This document shows positions 1-12,899 of a DNA stretch of 64,000 nucleotides, piece after piece (the stretch's first letter is position 1; each line of letters begins with the position of its first letter). The stretch covers positions 23,534 through 87,533 of the forward strand of contig VCMS01000107.1 in NCBI GenBank assembly GCA_022539475.1, given 5' to 3'. The position numbers and the translations under genes are program-made. Source of the DNA: Gracilaria domingensis (taxonomy: Eukaryota; Rhodophyta; Florideophyceae; Gracilariales; Gracilariaceae). The notes under the pieces were generated by a model, which was not told the DNA's origin, did no database searches, and saw only the letters and a list, made by a program, of their open reading frames with translations.

Positions 1-129
1 ATCTGTTCGGAAAATCATGAGCTGGGCCGTGCGAATAAGCATCCACAACTACATATGTTTCCTCATCAAAGAAATCGAGGACTTGTGGGCAGATATGCCT
101 ACTCGCTCAGCCGCTCCTCCAACAGTGCC

Positions 130-570
130 TCAGAGAGGAAAAGTGATGTGCGTTGGATATCCATCGGATGAAAATTTAGGGCATCTATGGAATATCATTC
201 GGATATCTTCTGCGCATCCACGATATCCCAATGATGTGCAGAGATAGCACGAAAGACGTCCCTAATTGATGTCCCTTAGATATTCCTTGGATGCACAAAA
301 CTTCTTCCAAAGATACTCGAATGATGCACGACAATATGTCCATTGGATGTCCCGGAATCTGAGGGGTATCACTTGGACATCACAGAATCCATTGGACATC
401 TCTTCGTACATCATATGCGCATCGGGAGAATATCAGTGGTTTATCTTTGATGCATCATATGTAGATCATTTACGCGCATCATATGTACATCTAAAGGAGA
501 TCAAGTGGACATCTTTAGATCTCGTAATTTTAATGCCGGTCATCTTAGGAACATCAAATGGACATCAATT
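130..570. repeat. Degenerate short repeats of GATGTCC / GGACATC type
   Basis: This stretch is built of many loosely spaced copies of short words such as GGATATCC, GATGTCC, GGACATC and TGATGTGC, in both orientations. Reading frames across it have no protein character. It is best described as an old, degenerate simple or dispersed repeat. No element boundary is visible. Confidence 0.45.
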
Positions 571-599
571 CAGCTCTCTGGGTGCGCCCCCCTGTGAAA

Positions 600-1570
600 A
601 TCCCCCTGCTGCCGTCAATCTCCTAGGACGATTTTTGTTTGACTAAACCATCCGATGTCATGGATTGTTAGGAAAAGCACGCGAACGCAATCCCGAGTAA
701 CTTGACGAAACTAAACGGTCTTTGGAAATTTACGAACGGTGCTGTTTGGAATGATGGATGCCGCCGAAGATCTGCATCTAAGTCTATGCATTATTGCACA
801 CATCGGATCCTCTGGCCATCGCGGCAGCTCATCCACGCTGAAGGTGCTTCGCAAGCAGTTTGTATGACGCACGCCACAGGACGACATTAACAACTTCGTA
901 CGCGCTTGAATCCACTGCATCTTCACCACAGGCGATGAAAAAGTGCCCCGACCATTTACCTCAGCTGTCCACGGAACATCGCTAAACGACCTTCTTCAGT
1001 TTGACTTTCTTGATATCAATCCCAGTGGAGGTGGAGGACGCTAGGCACAGATGTTGCGCGGTGACCGCTAAGATAATAAGTAGCTCACTGCATTCGCAAG
1101 CGCAGCCGCAGAGAATTCTGCCCAGGCAATTGTAGACTGGTGCGAGGCGTTCGCAGTACCGAACCCAAAGTTTAATGTCCGATGGCCCGGCCCACTTCCG
1201 AAACGAGACAATTCGCCTTCTCTCGAGAGCTATGCGTGTACCTCACCACTTCACGTCGCCATACACGCCCTGGAGTAATGGATCTGTATAACGCTTGGGA
1301 AAAGAAGTGATTCGCACCTTCCGGGCGTTGACTTCAGCATTGCAGATTGATTTCAACGAATGGAAAGATGCTTTCCATTAAGGCTTTTCAGTGTAGAACA
1401 GATATGAAAGATATACAACAAAGAGGGGCGCTCTGCAATATAAGTTTGTCACCTATTTCTTTACCCATGCCGTCGCTCGAGTCCAAAGAGTGTTAAGTAT
1501 CCAAGAAAAAATGCCGTGTCCCTGTACACAAACAGCATTTGCAAATCATGTCCACAACACAGCCAAGCGG
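600..1570. other. No gene recognised
   Basis: No long frame and no family resemblance in either strand. Short frames at 700-930 overlap one another on opposite strands and look like chance. This may be a remnant continuing from the transposon scrap at 1571-1760. Confidence 0.4.
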
Positions 1571-1760
1571 AACTTTCTGTCATTAGCTTTTCAATCAGGT
1601 GTCTATAAGTAGCAGTATTTTCGTAATATTCTATTATCTTTCCAATACCATTTTCACGTTAAGTTTTTTGGCTCGCCATCTCTCAATAGAAATGCAATAA
1701 AATTTTTTTTAATCAGTTAACATAGAAACCCAAGAATTCTTCTTGAAACGAGAATGAAAC
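1571..1760 (-). repeat. Dispersed repeat, copy A of a transposon coding fragment
   Basis: About 190 bases here match 31891-32080 closely and in the same orientation, sharing words such as AACTTTCTGTCATTAGCTT and GCCATCTCTCAATAG. On the minus strand both copies translate, with shifts, to similar residues (FI-x-LLLRDG, then YYEN, then LIEKLMTESS). The repeat is therefore a protein-coding piece of a mobile element rather than a simple repeat. Copy A is the more degraded. The family is not recognised. Confidence 0.65.
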
Positions 1761-2039
1761 TCCTCTGAAAGAGGCATCCCAGTTCTTCCGCCTGGGACAG
1801 AGGCTTATTGACACCTTTTCTTTGCTTGATTGAGACCTGACGATCGCAAAAACTACTTCCATTCGTGACACCCTTTGCAGCAGAAAAGGAAGTATACCTT
1901 ACGAATGCTGCCGTTATCAATGGTAAGAAACGCTGATCGAAGTGTCAACAAAAGGACCTTGCACCACCTTCCGCCTATATATACTTCCGTCGGCTAGCGC
2001 AAGTGCTCCAAAGCTGCATATGGATCCGAATCAAATTCT

Positions 2040-5000
2040 CTAATCCTCTGTCCCTTCTTTCTCTCTAGAAATTGTAGCGGCTTCAATTTCCATCTGCAGT
2101 TTTGCCGTTCGGGCCGGGTTTACCATAGATACACAAATCAGAACGACCAGACCGCAAACGTCTTCAGCGGCGAAACATTGCCACGGTCTTAACATAAAGA
2201 CAAACTGCACAGACATGGGCATGAATGGGAATATCAATAAAACAGTGGCAGGTTTCCATTGTAGATTCTGGATGGAGCTCAAAATCAATTAACTGAAATA
2301 TGGAACTGGATTATACAAGGAGAAAGCAGTTGGTCGGAAGAGCACCTGCAATACATAATCCTGGCGCTCTCTGTTTCTTTGTACTCTCACCTATTCTCAA
2401 AGCAATTCTTCGTATCTGCCATCTTCGCAGTGGTCAGTTCAAAAGAAACTTGAATAGGAGTCCGAGAGTCGTGGTGATTCGGATGTTCCATGTTGGTCCA
2501 TTGCTTCTTCTTGATTATCCGTTGCTCTGTCGTAACAATCTCATCAATTAATGACCTCGGATTGATGTATGCCAGAGCACAAAGCTGATCGGATCCCAGT
2601 CCAAGGCTAGTGCCGCCAAAGATCTGAAGATTAAGACCAGACTTCTCATCTAGAGAAGGCAATTGCAACGACCATTTCAACCTCCAGTTATACTGAGCAA
2701 TACCATCCGCAACATACTGGCAAGTACTACTCCTTCTCTCGTCTTCAGAACGATTCCCCAGACGAGCCTGAACATAGAACGCTCAAAGTTTGGCTGGTTA
2801 ATTTTTCGCGAGTCAGTATGGCAACCCAATCCATAATCCTGCAGATCACAACACGCATTTCATAAGTCTGCTAAGGAGGCTTAGAGATGGGTAGAGACCG
2901 GAATTTATTAGGTCTCTAGTCAACATCTTTCGTATCGAATATTTCGATGAACATTTCCATCTGACCTTTGAGTTTCGCAGAGTATTCTGAATATAAGGAG
3001 CGAGTTTCCATAGAGTGTCTTGCCAGAGAACGCTAACAAGAGTAGTACCAGAGCCCTCCAAGAGCGCTCACAGTTTTGCCTATCCTCTCAGACCAGCCAA
3101 AACCTAACTTGCCAATATTCACTGGCAGCTCCCGATGTAGCCACCCGATCCGAGGGTTTCCTTCTTCCGATCTTGTCATCATTGCGTAGCTAGTCGGTAG
3201 AACAGCTTCCGGAAGCATTCGTACTTTCATCTCAATGTGCACCGAGCCTCCAGGCGTTTTCACGTGGCTCTCAAACATTTCAAAGAAGTTCCGATTGCCT
3301 TCGTCAATAATGGGATTGTGGCTTTGGGTGTAGAAGTCAGGATATGCACCGTAAAGCCTTGTTGTACGGTACGGGTTGTATTGTGCACCAATCTGCTGCA
3401 ACTCAATGCCGCGAAAAACATATACGGGAACAACCACTTCCGGTGGCACAAAAACGTGACCAAATGAGCCAAGAGACATCAAACGAACCTTTCTAGTTTC
3501 TTCATCTTCTCTCTTCCTGCGCTCAATGACTTCAAGAGGAGCGTTAACCTTCCCAACCGCAGGAAGTGAGCCTTCTTCTAATCTAGCTCGCTTTTTTTCC
3601 CTTTTGACCACAGTATGAGTGCTGCGCACCTCATCAATAGGAAGAATAGGCGGGAACGCGGCCATATTTTGCTGCCTCTGTTACATGTACTGAGTCCTAC
3701 CGCTTGTGATTCCCAGCTATCGATTGCCGCCACGGAAAAGAAGGAACTCTCTGTACGCGGGTTGGCTGAAGTCATATTCTAATTCTATGAGGCAATATCC
3801 TCGGGGCTTCTTCAAGTGCGTGGTCCGATCATAATCAATTTTGTCGTCGTCTACACCTGGAAGCGATGACGTTGAAACATCCTCATTGAATTCAATTACC
3901 AGAGCTTGGATTATATCAAGCATCATTTCCGCGAGAACATGGGCCATCTTCTACTTCACAGCGCGAATGGGAGCAAGCCTATCGGAGATCTTATTTGCTA
4001 CACCCCCACCCTTCGGCTCTTTCCTCTTCTGCTTCTCTGAGGCACCCTTCTGCTTCTCCTTGGTCAAGAAGTCAACTTTCAACACCTTCTTGCTTTCAGC
4101 AACATGTCCTTCTGCTCAGGACGCTCATGGTATCTAACATCATATAATCGAAGAGACTTTGTGCTTATCGGTTCTTTCCTTGCACGTTTTGCATTGCGTC
4201 GACAGTAGTAGCTTCGACTACTGTCATAGACACGGTTTGGCACTGACCCGTCCATAGCAAAAGAGATATCAATAAATTTTTCTCCAGTGGTTAGTCTTCG
4301 GTGATGTTCGGAACGCCATTTCTCCAGCAGGACGCATGCTGTAGCTAAAAAATCTACAATCTCCGAGTGGTCATAGTCAGAAAAAACATATATTTTCAGT
4401 GCTGGTGCCAACCGGAGGTCCTCTGGTATTTTGATGTCCAGAACTAGTAGATCTAGAATGTACAGTTTCCTTTGTATTCCCGTTGCTGCAAAACGGCACC
4501 CCTCTTCGAATGCTTTGGTCTGAGCGAGACAGCTGAAATTGCACACTCTACGCATAACTTTCAAACTGCGTAGCGAAGGCCCTACAAAAACTTTTTTCAT
4601 TTTTGTGAGTGCAAATGGAGTGCATCTTCGGGGTTCTTAGCCTCCAACTGCACTCCGCCTGTACGCCATCCGCGTTCCAATGTGACACCCTTGGCAGGGC
4701 ATTTTAATTTTTTAATAGTTTATTTCATTATTGTGAGTGCGCGTGGAGTGCAAACTGAGATTGTGGGGGGCGAAATGCCGACAATGTGGACGCAGACGGA
4801 GTGCAACATGCATCGCGTGCACTCCAAGTGCGCTCCATGTGCTTAGCGGGCGTCCTCCAATGTGACACGGCGAAATTAAGCTGCAATCGCACATTGATCG
4901 CACTCAATGCGCTATCCGTTTGGCATCCATGTATCATCCATTCGTGCTATCCAACCTCAAATTGCACTCCCCTTTTTCCAAAAATTTCTCATAGAGAGGA

Positions 5001-8000
5001 ATTAGATGTCACGAAGACAGACCAAAGAAAATCTCAAAACAGAGTGTGAGCGGCGGGGAGAGGGTGGTTGTGGCATTAGTCGTTCAATAGCAACATCTGT
5101 CGGAAAGAGTTGGGGATCCTCCAGAATCTCACCCACCACGACTCCGGGATTCACAGAGAACACAGGGTACCACTTTGCCAGCTGAAGAGAAGGTTCGGCC
5201 GTATCTAATTCTGCACAGGGAGTAATTGATCTCCACAGGTACTCCATAATCTTTTCGTCGTCATCGCCATATATCAAGACATTAACATTCGGATTACGTT
5301 GCCCCCTCTCATTTTGATATCAGTAACCTCCAAAGCGTCTTCCCACCACGGAGATACGGTTTGTCGTCACAGCACTGAACGCGTGCTCCTTTCGTCTCCC
5401 ATAGCAACCACAAATCTCGGTTCAGAAAGACCGTCGTCATCAACGACCGGCAGGTTCCACACCTGAATAATTAGAGCGCGTAGAGTGTACGACCTTTGAG
5501 GACCTAACGGCATCGAAGATGTTAAAGTTTTCGGAGCAGTTCCTATTCAATACCTCTCCGCTTCGAGTGGAGCGGCTCTCAGACTCAGCATGGCAGTCTT
5601 CTTTTCAACGGGCCTGATTTCGTTCTCGAATTTCTGTTTGTTCCCCGGCAGTGGAACAATTTTCGGCTTCAAGGGGTGCTTCAACGTTGGCATAGTCAAC
5701 ACTCTGGCCTTTTCTCTTCGTAAGATCATATCGAAATAGAGTATCGAACATAAGGATACTTCCTGGGACGCCATTTTCGTTCGCGCCCAACACATTATTA
5801 CATGTATAGTCCATAAACATCCACCTTAGATCTCCCTGCTCACATATCAAGTGTTTTGCAGGGAGTCTTAAGAATGCTTTCGGTTGCCACTCCGAGTTGT
5901 TCTAATCCCGACCACTTTGCTCCGCCGATGTCCCTTCTTTCTCGCCTAGACGTTCCTCAAGTTCTTGTACTGTCGATGGCTTTCTGGCCGAAAGCGTTAT
6001 TGACAGATCTAGGATTTGTTCCACGTCCTCGGTAAACTGCATGTCCGGAATGAGTACGGCAGATCTTTCTCGTCACTCTACACACATGCTCTGAATAGTT
6101 ACCCTCTCCATTGTTTCGCCGAAGGGATAAAGTCCAATTCGACCATCTAGACGAACCGACCATCCGTCTTTCGGTGAAAATTCCGTAGCACGAAGAAGCC
6201 AGCCCTCCAGCTTCTAGATTTGAGGAGTGGATCGGATCGCGGGGGAAGCGGACATGGTCGTAAAATTGGTGCGGCGACATCGCATGGCTTTGCACCTACG
6301 CCAATGAGCACTCTCCCACGGAACGCAATGCCTTTGTCATATGGGTCTGCTTCTCCCTGAGTCTTTCCATAAAAGTTCTAGAAAAGTGGTTTCATGAGAG
6401 AAACAGTTCGAACGCGATCCCCTTCATCTTCACGAACAAGGGCAGTGGCCATTTTCTTGAACATCTCTTCAAACGAAACGTTGACTTCACCAATGCGCTT
6501 GTTCTCTCTAAAGGGCCGTGGAGGCGAGGTATTACTTTGTGGTACAGCTTCAAACGGATTCCCTCCTGAGCAACTCGATCATTGATGACTGTAAGAGGAA
6601 GCACATATTCCGAATTCCATATGACGCGCCTTTGAGGATAAAAACGAGAAGCTGTTCCAATGTTTGGGACAATGACATCTTTTGCCTCAGCTATGAATAT
6701 CTTGTTCCTGCGCTCCACCCACTTAGAGCAGTTGAAGAAGACATAGCCACGCATGGCATCGCGGTAGCCGTCGCCAAACCTTTTGGGTAGCATGTCCGAC
6801 AAACCAACTGCTATGTGTACCGCCCAGCTTTGATATGACATCTTCGGCGTCTTCAGAACACTGCTCTTCAGAAGGTTCCCATACGACAGCTCCTCGATTT
6901 CCTCAACGTCATCATGATGATGTGGAGATCCGTTGGGTGGTACAACCGTGATAGACATCTTGATGCAGTCAGCTGGGCGTTTGCCCCCATGAGGATCCTG
7001 CAGCGTGAACCGCTTTCGGTACACTTGGTTCCCAGGAAGATCGATCATTCGTTTGGCATCCACTGTGTACACATTAATCTTTTTTGGCCTCCCAGTATAG
7101 TTCCAGTCCATAACGTCAACGACGATCTTTTCCTCTTCAAATTCGAGCATAGTACGAACACTGAAAAAAAGAGCAGCTGGTCCACCATATAGCTGAGCGT
7201 CTACCACGGTCTCCCTGTCTCTGTGTAATGCCCATGAAAACTGCGCTCAAAAACAAAAGGAGTCAGAGCTCTCGGAATCATCGACTCTCGCAGATTGCAC
7301 AACTCAAAGGCGTTAACCCTGACCGTCCACTCGCCGTTCGCCAGGTGGTTCAGCACCTGTCCGTACGAGTTGCTGCTCTATGCACAGGGGTGACTCTTGC
7401 GGAAGCGCGCAGCATGGCTGCGCGATAATGCTTGCAACCAATCGGCGTGCACGGAATTCTGATCTCGGAGTGAGTGATACTGTCTGTATCCGTTCCCACT
7501 GCAGTGCGAGGCGCGCTCATACGTATCTCACCGATGACATAGGCTGACGGCAAGCCGCGCATGAATCAGCGCGCACCGTCGTTGGCATAGATAGGCAAGC
7601 CATGAAGACCTCTAAGCATAAGCCAAACGTGCACGTCATAGAAGCCGACCTTCACGACGGTGGTGTTCGCACGCAGTGTAATGTTCACCTCGCCTTGCAG
7701 CATGTAGTTGTCAAACGAGACGCCGCAGCCGTCTCAGCAGTTCGTCGAGGAGAGATCAAGTATGACGGAACGATCAATGACCATTTCGTTGTAAACCCAC
7801 TCAACCCACAGGCTGGTATACCTTTCGTGCAGGTGGGCTAAGTGCCTGGGTTGTCAAGAAGCTTTTCCTTATACGTAGTGGCGTCTCTCGGCGAAGAGCG
7901 CGCGTTTGGAACGGGTGGACGCGACTGCACATCGAGTTCATGAAAAGAAGAAGAAACTGGGGCAGAGGAGTCGGTGACGGTTTTTTCTTTATGGCCATAA

Positions 8001-8089
8001 CAGATGCGCACAAAAACGGCCACCTTATGCAGCTTCCGCACAAATTGTAGCAGCGTTCGCACCTCAACAAAAAAGTGTTCGCTATGCAT
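2040..8089 (-). pseudogene. Ferlin-like multi-C2 membrane protein, decayed
   Basis: Ferlins are tail-anchored proteins with five to seven C2 domains that act in calcium-dependent membrane fusion. Read right to left, blocks in several frames follow ferlin order. At 8089-7838 lies a C2A-like block (FVRICYGHKEK). At 7207-6392 is a C2 with VVDVMDWN, then IGEVNVSFEEMF in a second frame. Near 5490-5340 is a C2 with SYTLRALIIQVWNLPVVDDD. At 5277-5002 is LAKWYPV then VVGEIL, typical of the ferlin C2D region. At 4600-4079 is a C2 with PEDLRLAPALKIYVFSDYD. At 3665-3033 is a C2E-like block with VVPVYVFRGIELQQ and YNPY. At 2680-2387 is a C2F-like block ending PIQVSFELTTAKMAD. At 2288-2040 there is a hydrophobic C-terminal segment. 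The 6-kb span fits a 1,700-2,000-residue ferlin. Repeated frame changes, in-frame stops (for example near 3950) and an inserted repeat at 4600-4985 indicate a pseudogene, although some shifts could be short introns. Confidence 0.72.
4597..4985. repeat. Probable non-autonomous insertion inside the ferlin pseudogene
   Basis: The word TGTGAGTGC followed by TGGAGTGCA occurs at about 4603 and again at about 4733. Inverted forms (TGCACTCC, TTGCACTCC) occur inside and near the right edge. The block interrupts the ferlin reading frames between two C2 blocks and has no coding character of its own. It may be a small foldback-type element or a repeat-filled intron. Exact ends and target duplication were not identified. 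Confidence 0.4.
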
Positions 8090-9480
8090 GCAGGTGGCGT
8101 TCGCATGGCATCAGTTGCGATAGCGCTCAGTAGCACGGGGTTTGCAGAACTTTGCGGTGTTCGCAAACCCTAGCAAAACTCGTTGTCATTGAAGTATCAT
8201 GGCGTCGTAAATGAAAATGACCCTCGTTATTGAAGTGTCAATGCGCTTCCAGTATACTTAATTTTTTCAAAACATTACACACTTATAAAAACGTCAGTGA
8301 TACGGAAGCTTTCTTACTATTCAATGACCTTGGTCCTGTTGCTATTAGAACACTTACATGCATATCTACTGGAAACCCTCCTGCCTTTCCTTTAACGAGT
8401 TTTGCCTGGGAAAACGGAGCTGCGTTCGCACTCAACCATAGCATCCTTACAGGGAGCACTCGCACGGCTGGACAGGCGATAGAGAAGCACGAAATCACCA
8501 AGACCTTAGCCGAAGAGAAACGGTACAGCCCCAAACCAGAGGTGCACCAGTCCAAAATGGAACCCAATCCAATGCCCTCACCCATAAGTGTATAACTAAA
8601 GTCAGAGATTAAGAAACGCTTGCGTCGATCCTTCCAGCGTTCGATAATTTCTTAATCATTCAACCACTTTCTTACATTCCTTTCACCTACATCAATCTAA
8701 TGGAGAACGAATGCAACACTTTGTCTACACCAATCCAAACAACCGTGGCCGAAGACTCCATATGTAGAGCACGGGGAAATTCTTGTCGGAGTCGCAGTAA
8801 GAAGAGACATAGATTTGATGTTCATGCCATCTCTCCTACGCCAGGATATTATCAAACCATGCTGATGGAACAACCGTAGCTGACTAATAAAGACAATTAT
8901 GATTACTATAATAGACTTCCTCCGAGGAGTGAGAACTCGTTTGTAACAGTATCAAGAAGCGCGTAAAAACCGTCTCTCAACCCAGATGTTGAATCAGCCG
9001 TTTTAAAAACATCTTTGCGGAAAAACAGTCCAATTTATTCGAAAAATGTAAAAAATTGGTATCAATGTGTCAATCAAGTTATGTACCATCCCAGCGGCCG
9101 AACAGAAAGAGGAAGTGATGGAGAAGCCTTTCATTTCTCTCCCATAAGTTCATATACAAGCGGTATTGTGTCGAAGAATGATGCAAGCATTGCTACGAAG
9201 AATGGCGATAGAAATCGTTGCCGAAACCAAAAAGCATACCAACGAAGACGTAGACGAAAGCGCACGTTCTAGTTGATGCCATTACATTTGACAGGCTATC
9301 TCCATGAAGCAATTGGCGGAAGCTTTCGCTCTTTAACATCATGGAGCGATAAAGTGCGAAGTTCAATGCTACGCTGAATGGGAGCTAGTACGTTTCAAAA
9401 TCTTTCGAGTTGCAGAAGTACGTTATTCTTCTCACTTTCATTTTCAGTTTTCATTTTCATTCGCGGAGAGGGTAGAGAGA
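8090..9480. other. No gene recognised
   Basis: Overlapping open frames on both strands at 8230-8595 and a basic frame at 9015-9272 have no family resemblance. The word GTTCGCA recurs between 7660 and 8440. The stretch could hold the far 5' part of the ferlin remnant, but no domain is recognisable. Confidence 0.35.
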
Positions 9481-9499
9481 GGATGTCCTACGTGGAAAA

Positions 9500-9900
9500 G
9501 CGCCTCCAGGGCGCCCACGGGCGCCCTTGCCTCACTTTCCACGTGGAATGGCATGCCCGCGGGCGAGAGGGTGCAATTGCGTCAGCCCTGCAGGCCTAAC
9601 ACAACTCCAAAATCGATGCTAGGTTTTTCGAAAAATATTTGTCTTCAGGCCCGCGGGCCCCCTCCCGCCACTGTCCGCGTGAAATGGCATACTCGTGGAC
9701 GTGCAGGTCAAATTTTATTAGGGTTCTCACCCTAAGACAACTGCACTCCCCGTTTGCGGGCCTAAAAACAAACAGTTTTTGAAAAGTTGGCCAAAATAAA
9801 CAGGCCGGTGGGGCGCTCATTTGGGCTATGGTGGTGACCCTAACTAGACTGCACCTCCCCGACTGCAGGCACGTCTTAGGTGCTTTTGGCAGAGTCCAAA
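9500..9900. repeat. Degenerate array of the GTGTTAGGGT palindromic satellite
   Basis: Two to three diverged units of the same satellite that is well preserved at 15176-15720. The core TTAGGGT-CTC-ACCCTAA lies at about 9720. It is followed, as in the good copies, by a GC-rich block, GGGC, an A-rich stretch with AGTTTTTGAAAA, and GGCCAAAA. Another core half (GTGACCCTAACTAGAC) lies near 9833. The asymmetric part runs in the same orientation in both arrays, so they are direct repeats about 5.7 kb apart. Confidence 0.6.
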
Positions 9901-11760
9901 AGCCTCCCGAAACACGTACCATCGCACTTACCGTAGTCATTTCGATGCACGCTGGTTTACATCCGTCATACTAGACTAAACTAGCGTTTCGCTCCTACGT
10001 TATCTCCAATTTGTACGATACGCTGCATATCCCTCGAAGTAGCTAGAATCACGTCGCGATCGAAACTAGACGCTATCGCACCCGCCAAAAGCGACAAGGA
10101 GGCAGGTGGACCACGGCGGTGAACGGAAATGACACGGACGAAGCTGGCAGTGCGCTAAGAGGAGCTGCCGAAATCGGGGTAGCCCACCGTAAGTCGTCAT
10201 TTAAATTCTCGCCTCGGTTGTTTCCAATCCAGAGCGAAGCTACTGTTCATCTGCATCCCGCTCTGTAAATCATGTTGCACATAGACCCGATTCGTGTTGG
10301 AAATCGTGCACAAAGAAAATCGTGCACAAAGCGTGACTCCTCGCAAACCGAGGGTTGCTCGCACATTACAAGGTGGAATGCGGGTTTCTCTCTGTATGGA
10401 TATCGAGAACGAAGGCAAAGTGATAGTTGGAAAACGTTCTTGCATGAATGTGGAACTGTGCCACGCCGCGAACTGGGCGGCAAGCAATTGGACCCAGGTC
10501 TAGTAGTGGTTCATAATATTCTCATCAGCCGAAGCGGCCAGAAGTTCTATTCCTACCGTTAGCAGGGCCTCGATCTTGCATCTTACATCCAGAAATTCTG
10601 AAGGGCTGCACCTTGGGATGATAAAATGATGGAGCCAGGAGCAATCAAAATCTCGTCTTCGAGGCGAAGAACGGTAACCCAAACAAGCTGCACGGAGCCA
10701 ATTCGAAGTTCATCAGCTCCGAAAGGAAGCGCATCAGCGGCTCTACTGGATGGCCGATTCTTCCGCTACGAAGACGATGGAGCGAACAAAGATAACCTTC
10801 GCACCTCCACCGACTGGCGCAAGAAGGGCATCTCCTGCAATGAAGCACACCGTCAACACGAGAAGATCCTCTGCGTCGAAGCCGACTGTTGCAGCCCTTC
10901 CAGTTGTGCAACAAGAGAAAGATGAGATCATAAAAGACCCTCTACCAGATGCGGATGCGCCATCTACACCCGCTGGTCCATCAGCCTGACAATCTGAGTG
11001 GCACCAGAACGACGACGTTGTGCTTCTGTCCACAAGAATAACTGGTTCGAGCGTTTGCGGTGAGCACTTTGGAACTGAAAAAGGGCGACCTATTCTGAGA
11101 AAGACTTACAAACATATTTAAAAAAGTGCCAGAAATGAACCTTGATGACTACCGAACACTAGTTTTCAGTGCTGACATCAAAATCGCAGATACACCGCCT
11201 AATTTACTCCGTGGAGTACGTAAGCTCCATTTTGGAGCCCTTTACATCAGTATGAGACAGTGCGGGGTATTGAAATCGATGGGTTCTCCGATGATGGCGT
11301 CACAAGAAGCTTATCGTATCCAACATTGCTCAGTTACAATGAATGCTTGTTTGAATGCACTCAATTTTTGACTGTGAGCCTTAGAAAGGCAGCCAAAAAT
11401 CAAATTCGTTTTGAATTGCTTTGGCAGAAGCACTTTGGCTGCATTCAATTCTTTAACAAGTTACGGCATTCAAAACCGGGATAAGCGGTTCTTATTTGAC
11501 GTATAACGTAAAGCCCGTAGTCAAACGTAGTCAAACGTTGAATGAAAACATTCAAAATTTTTGACTACGTATTCAAACTGTTACCTATTGCTTACGTCTG
11601 TGTTCTGCAAAGTGGAATATAGTCTGTTCGCTTTGCAAACTAAGCTAGTTTTTGGGCTTTTTGGGGCGCGCGAGGGGGTGGCAGTGGCTGGCACTCAAAA
11701 AATTAAGAAATTTTGGAATATTAAATTCCATCTCGTGCAGTTTAATTCTTGGGTCTCCTA
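9900..11760. other. Unassigned; AT-rich ATTCAAA cluster at its right end
   Basis: A short frame at 10750-10989 encodes a Pro/Ala/Lys-rich, low-complexity stretch that could be the start of a lost gene, but nothing identifies it. At 11330-11590 there is a cluster of TTGAATG and CATTCAAA words in both orientations, also seen at 24.5, 45.1 and 58.2 kb. The remainder shows nothing recognisable. Confidence 0.35.
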
Positions 11761-11765
11761 GTTTT

Positions 11766-11915
11766 TGTAAAGGTTCTATTTCGCCGCAGCGCCCCATCCA
11801 CTCTTTTCCGCGACCCTCTCTCTAATCTGCGCTTGTGCTAGGTTGCGTTTCCATTTTTCCCCGAGTTGCGATGCAAATCGCAACGCATCTCACCTCAATT
11901 ATCCCACCATTCCTT
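11766..11915 (+). repeat. Dispersed repeat, copy 1 (upstream of the PDS remnant)
   Basis: About 135-150 bases are similar to the reverse complement of 26899-27043. Shared words include GCCCCATCCACTCTT, TTGCGTTTCCATTT and GAGTTGCGATGCAAATCGC. This copy contains the palindrome TTGCGAT-GCAA-ATCGCAA. It lies about 340 bases before the putative start of the phytoene desaturase remnant. It could be a SINE-like repeat or a promoter segment copied with genes. No function is shown. Confidence 0.6.
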
Positions 11916-12219
11916 CCCATTCCGCACCGTCCCCACTCTTCACCTATATCTCGCCCATCACGCGTTCGGATCCTCCCTCTCCGTCTCCCGGAAAGTTATT
12001 CTGTAGAGGTACGTGTGAGAACCGTCCCCAATCTCGTGCACCCGCCTCGCCCCAAAACGGCCGCATGCCGCGGAGGCGTCTCGCGAGGCTTCCTCCAGCT
12101 GACTATTGGCGATGAGCTGATCGCATATGACTGCATCGTGGCTGCAGTGCGCCTGCAGCTCATTTCTTTTTTGTAAACATTTTCACGACACACTTTATCA
12201 ATTTCCCGCGCTCGCTTAA

Positions 12220-12899
<680 letters not shown>

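Noticed and set aside
8230-8595. Gene on either strand
   Set aside because: Two overlapping frames on opposite strands are equally long and neither resembles a family.
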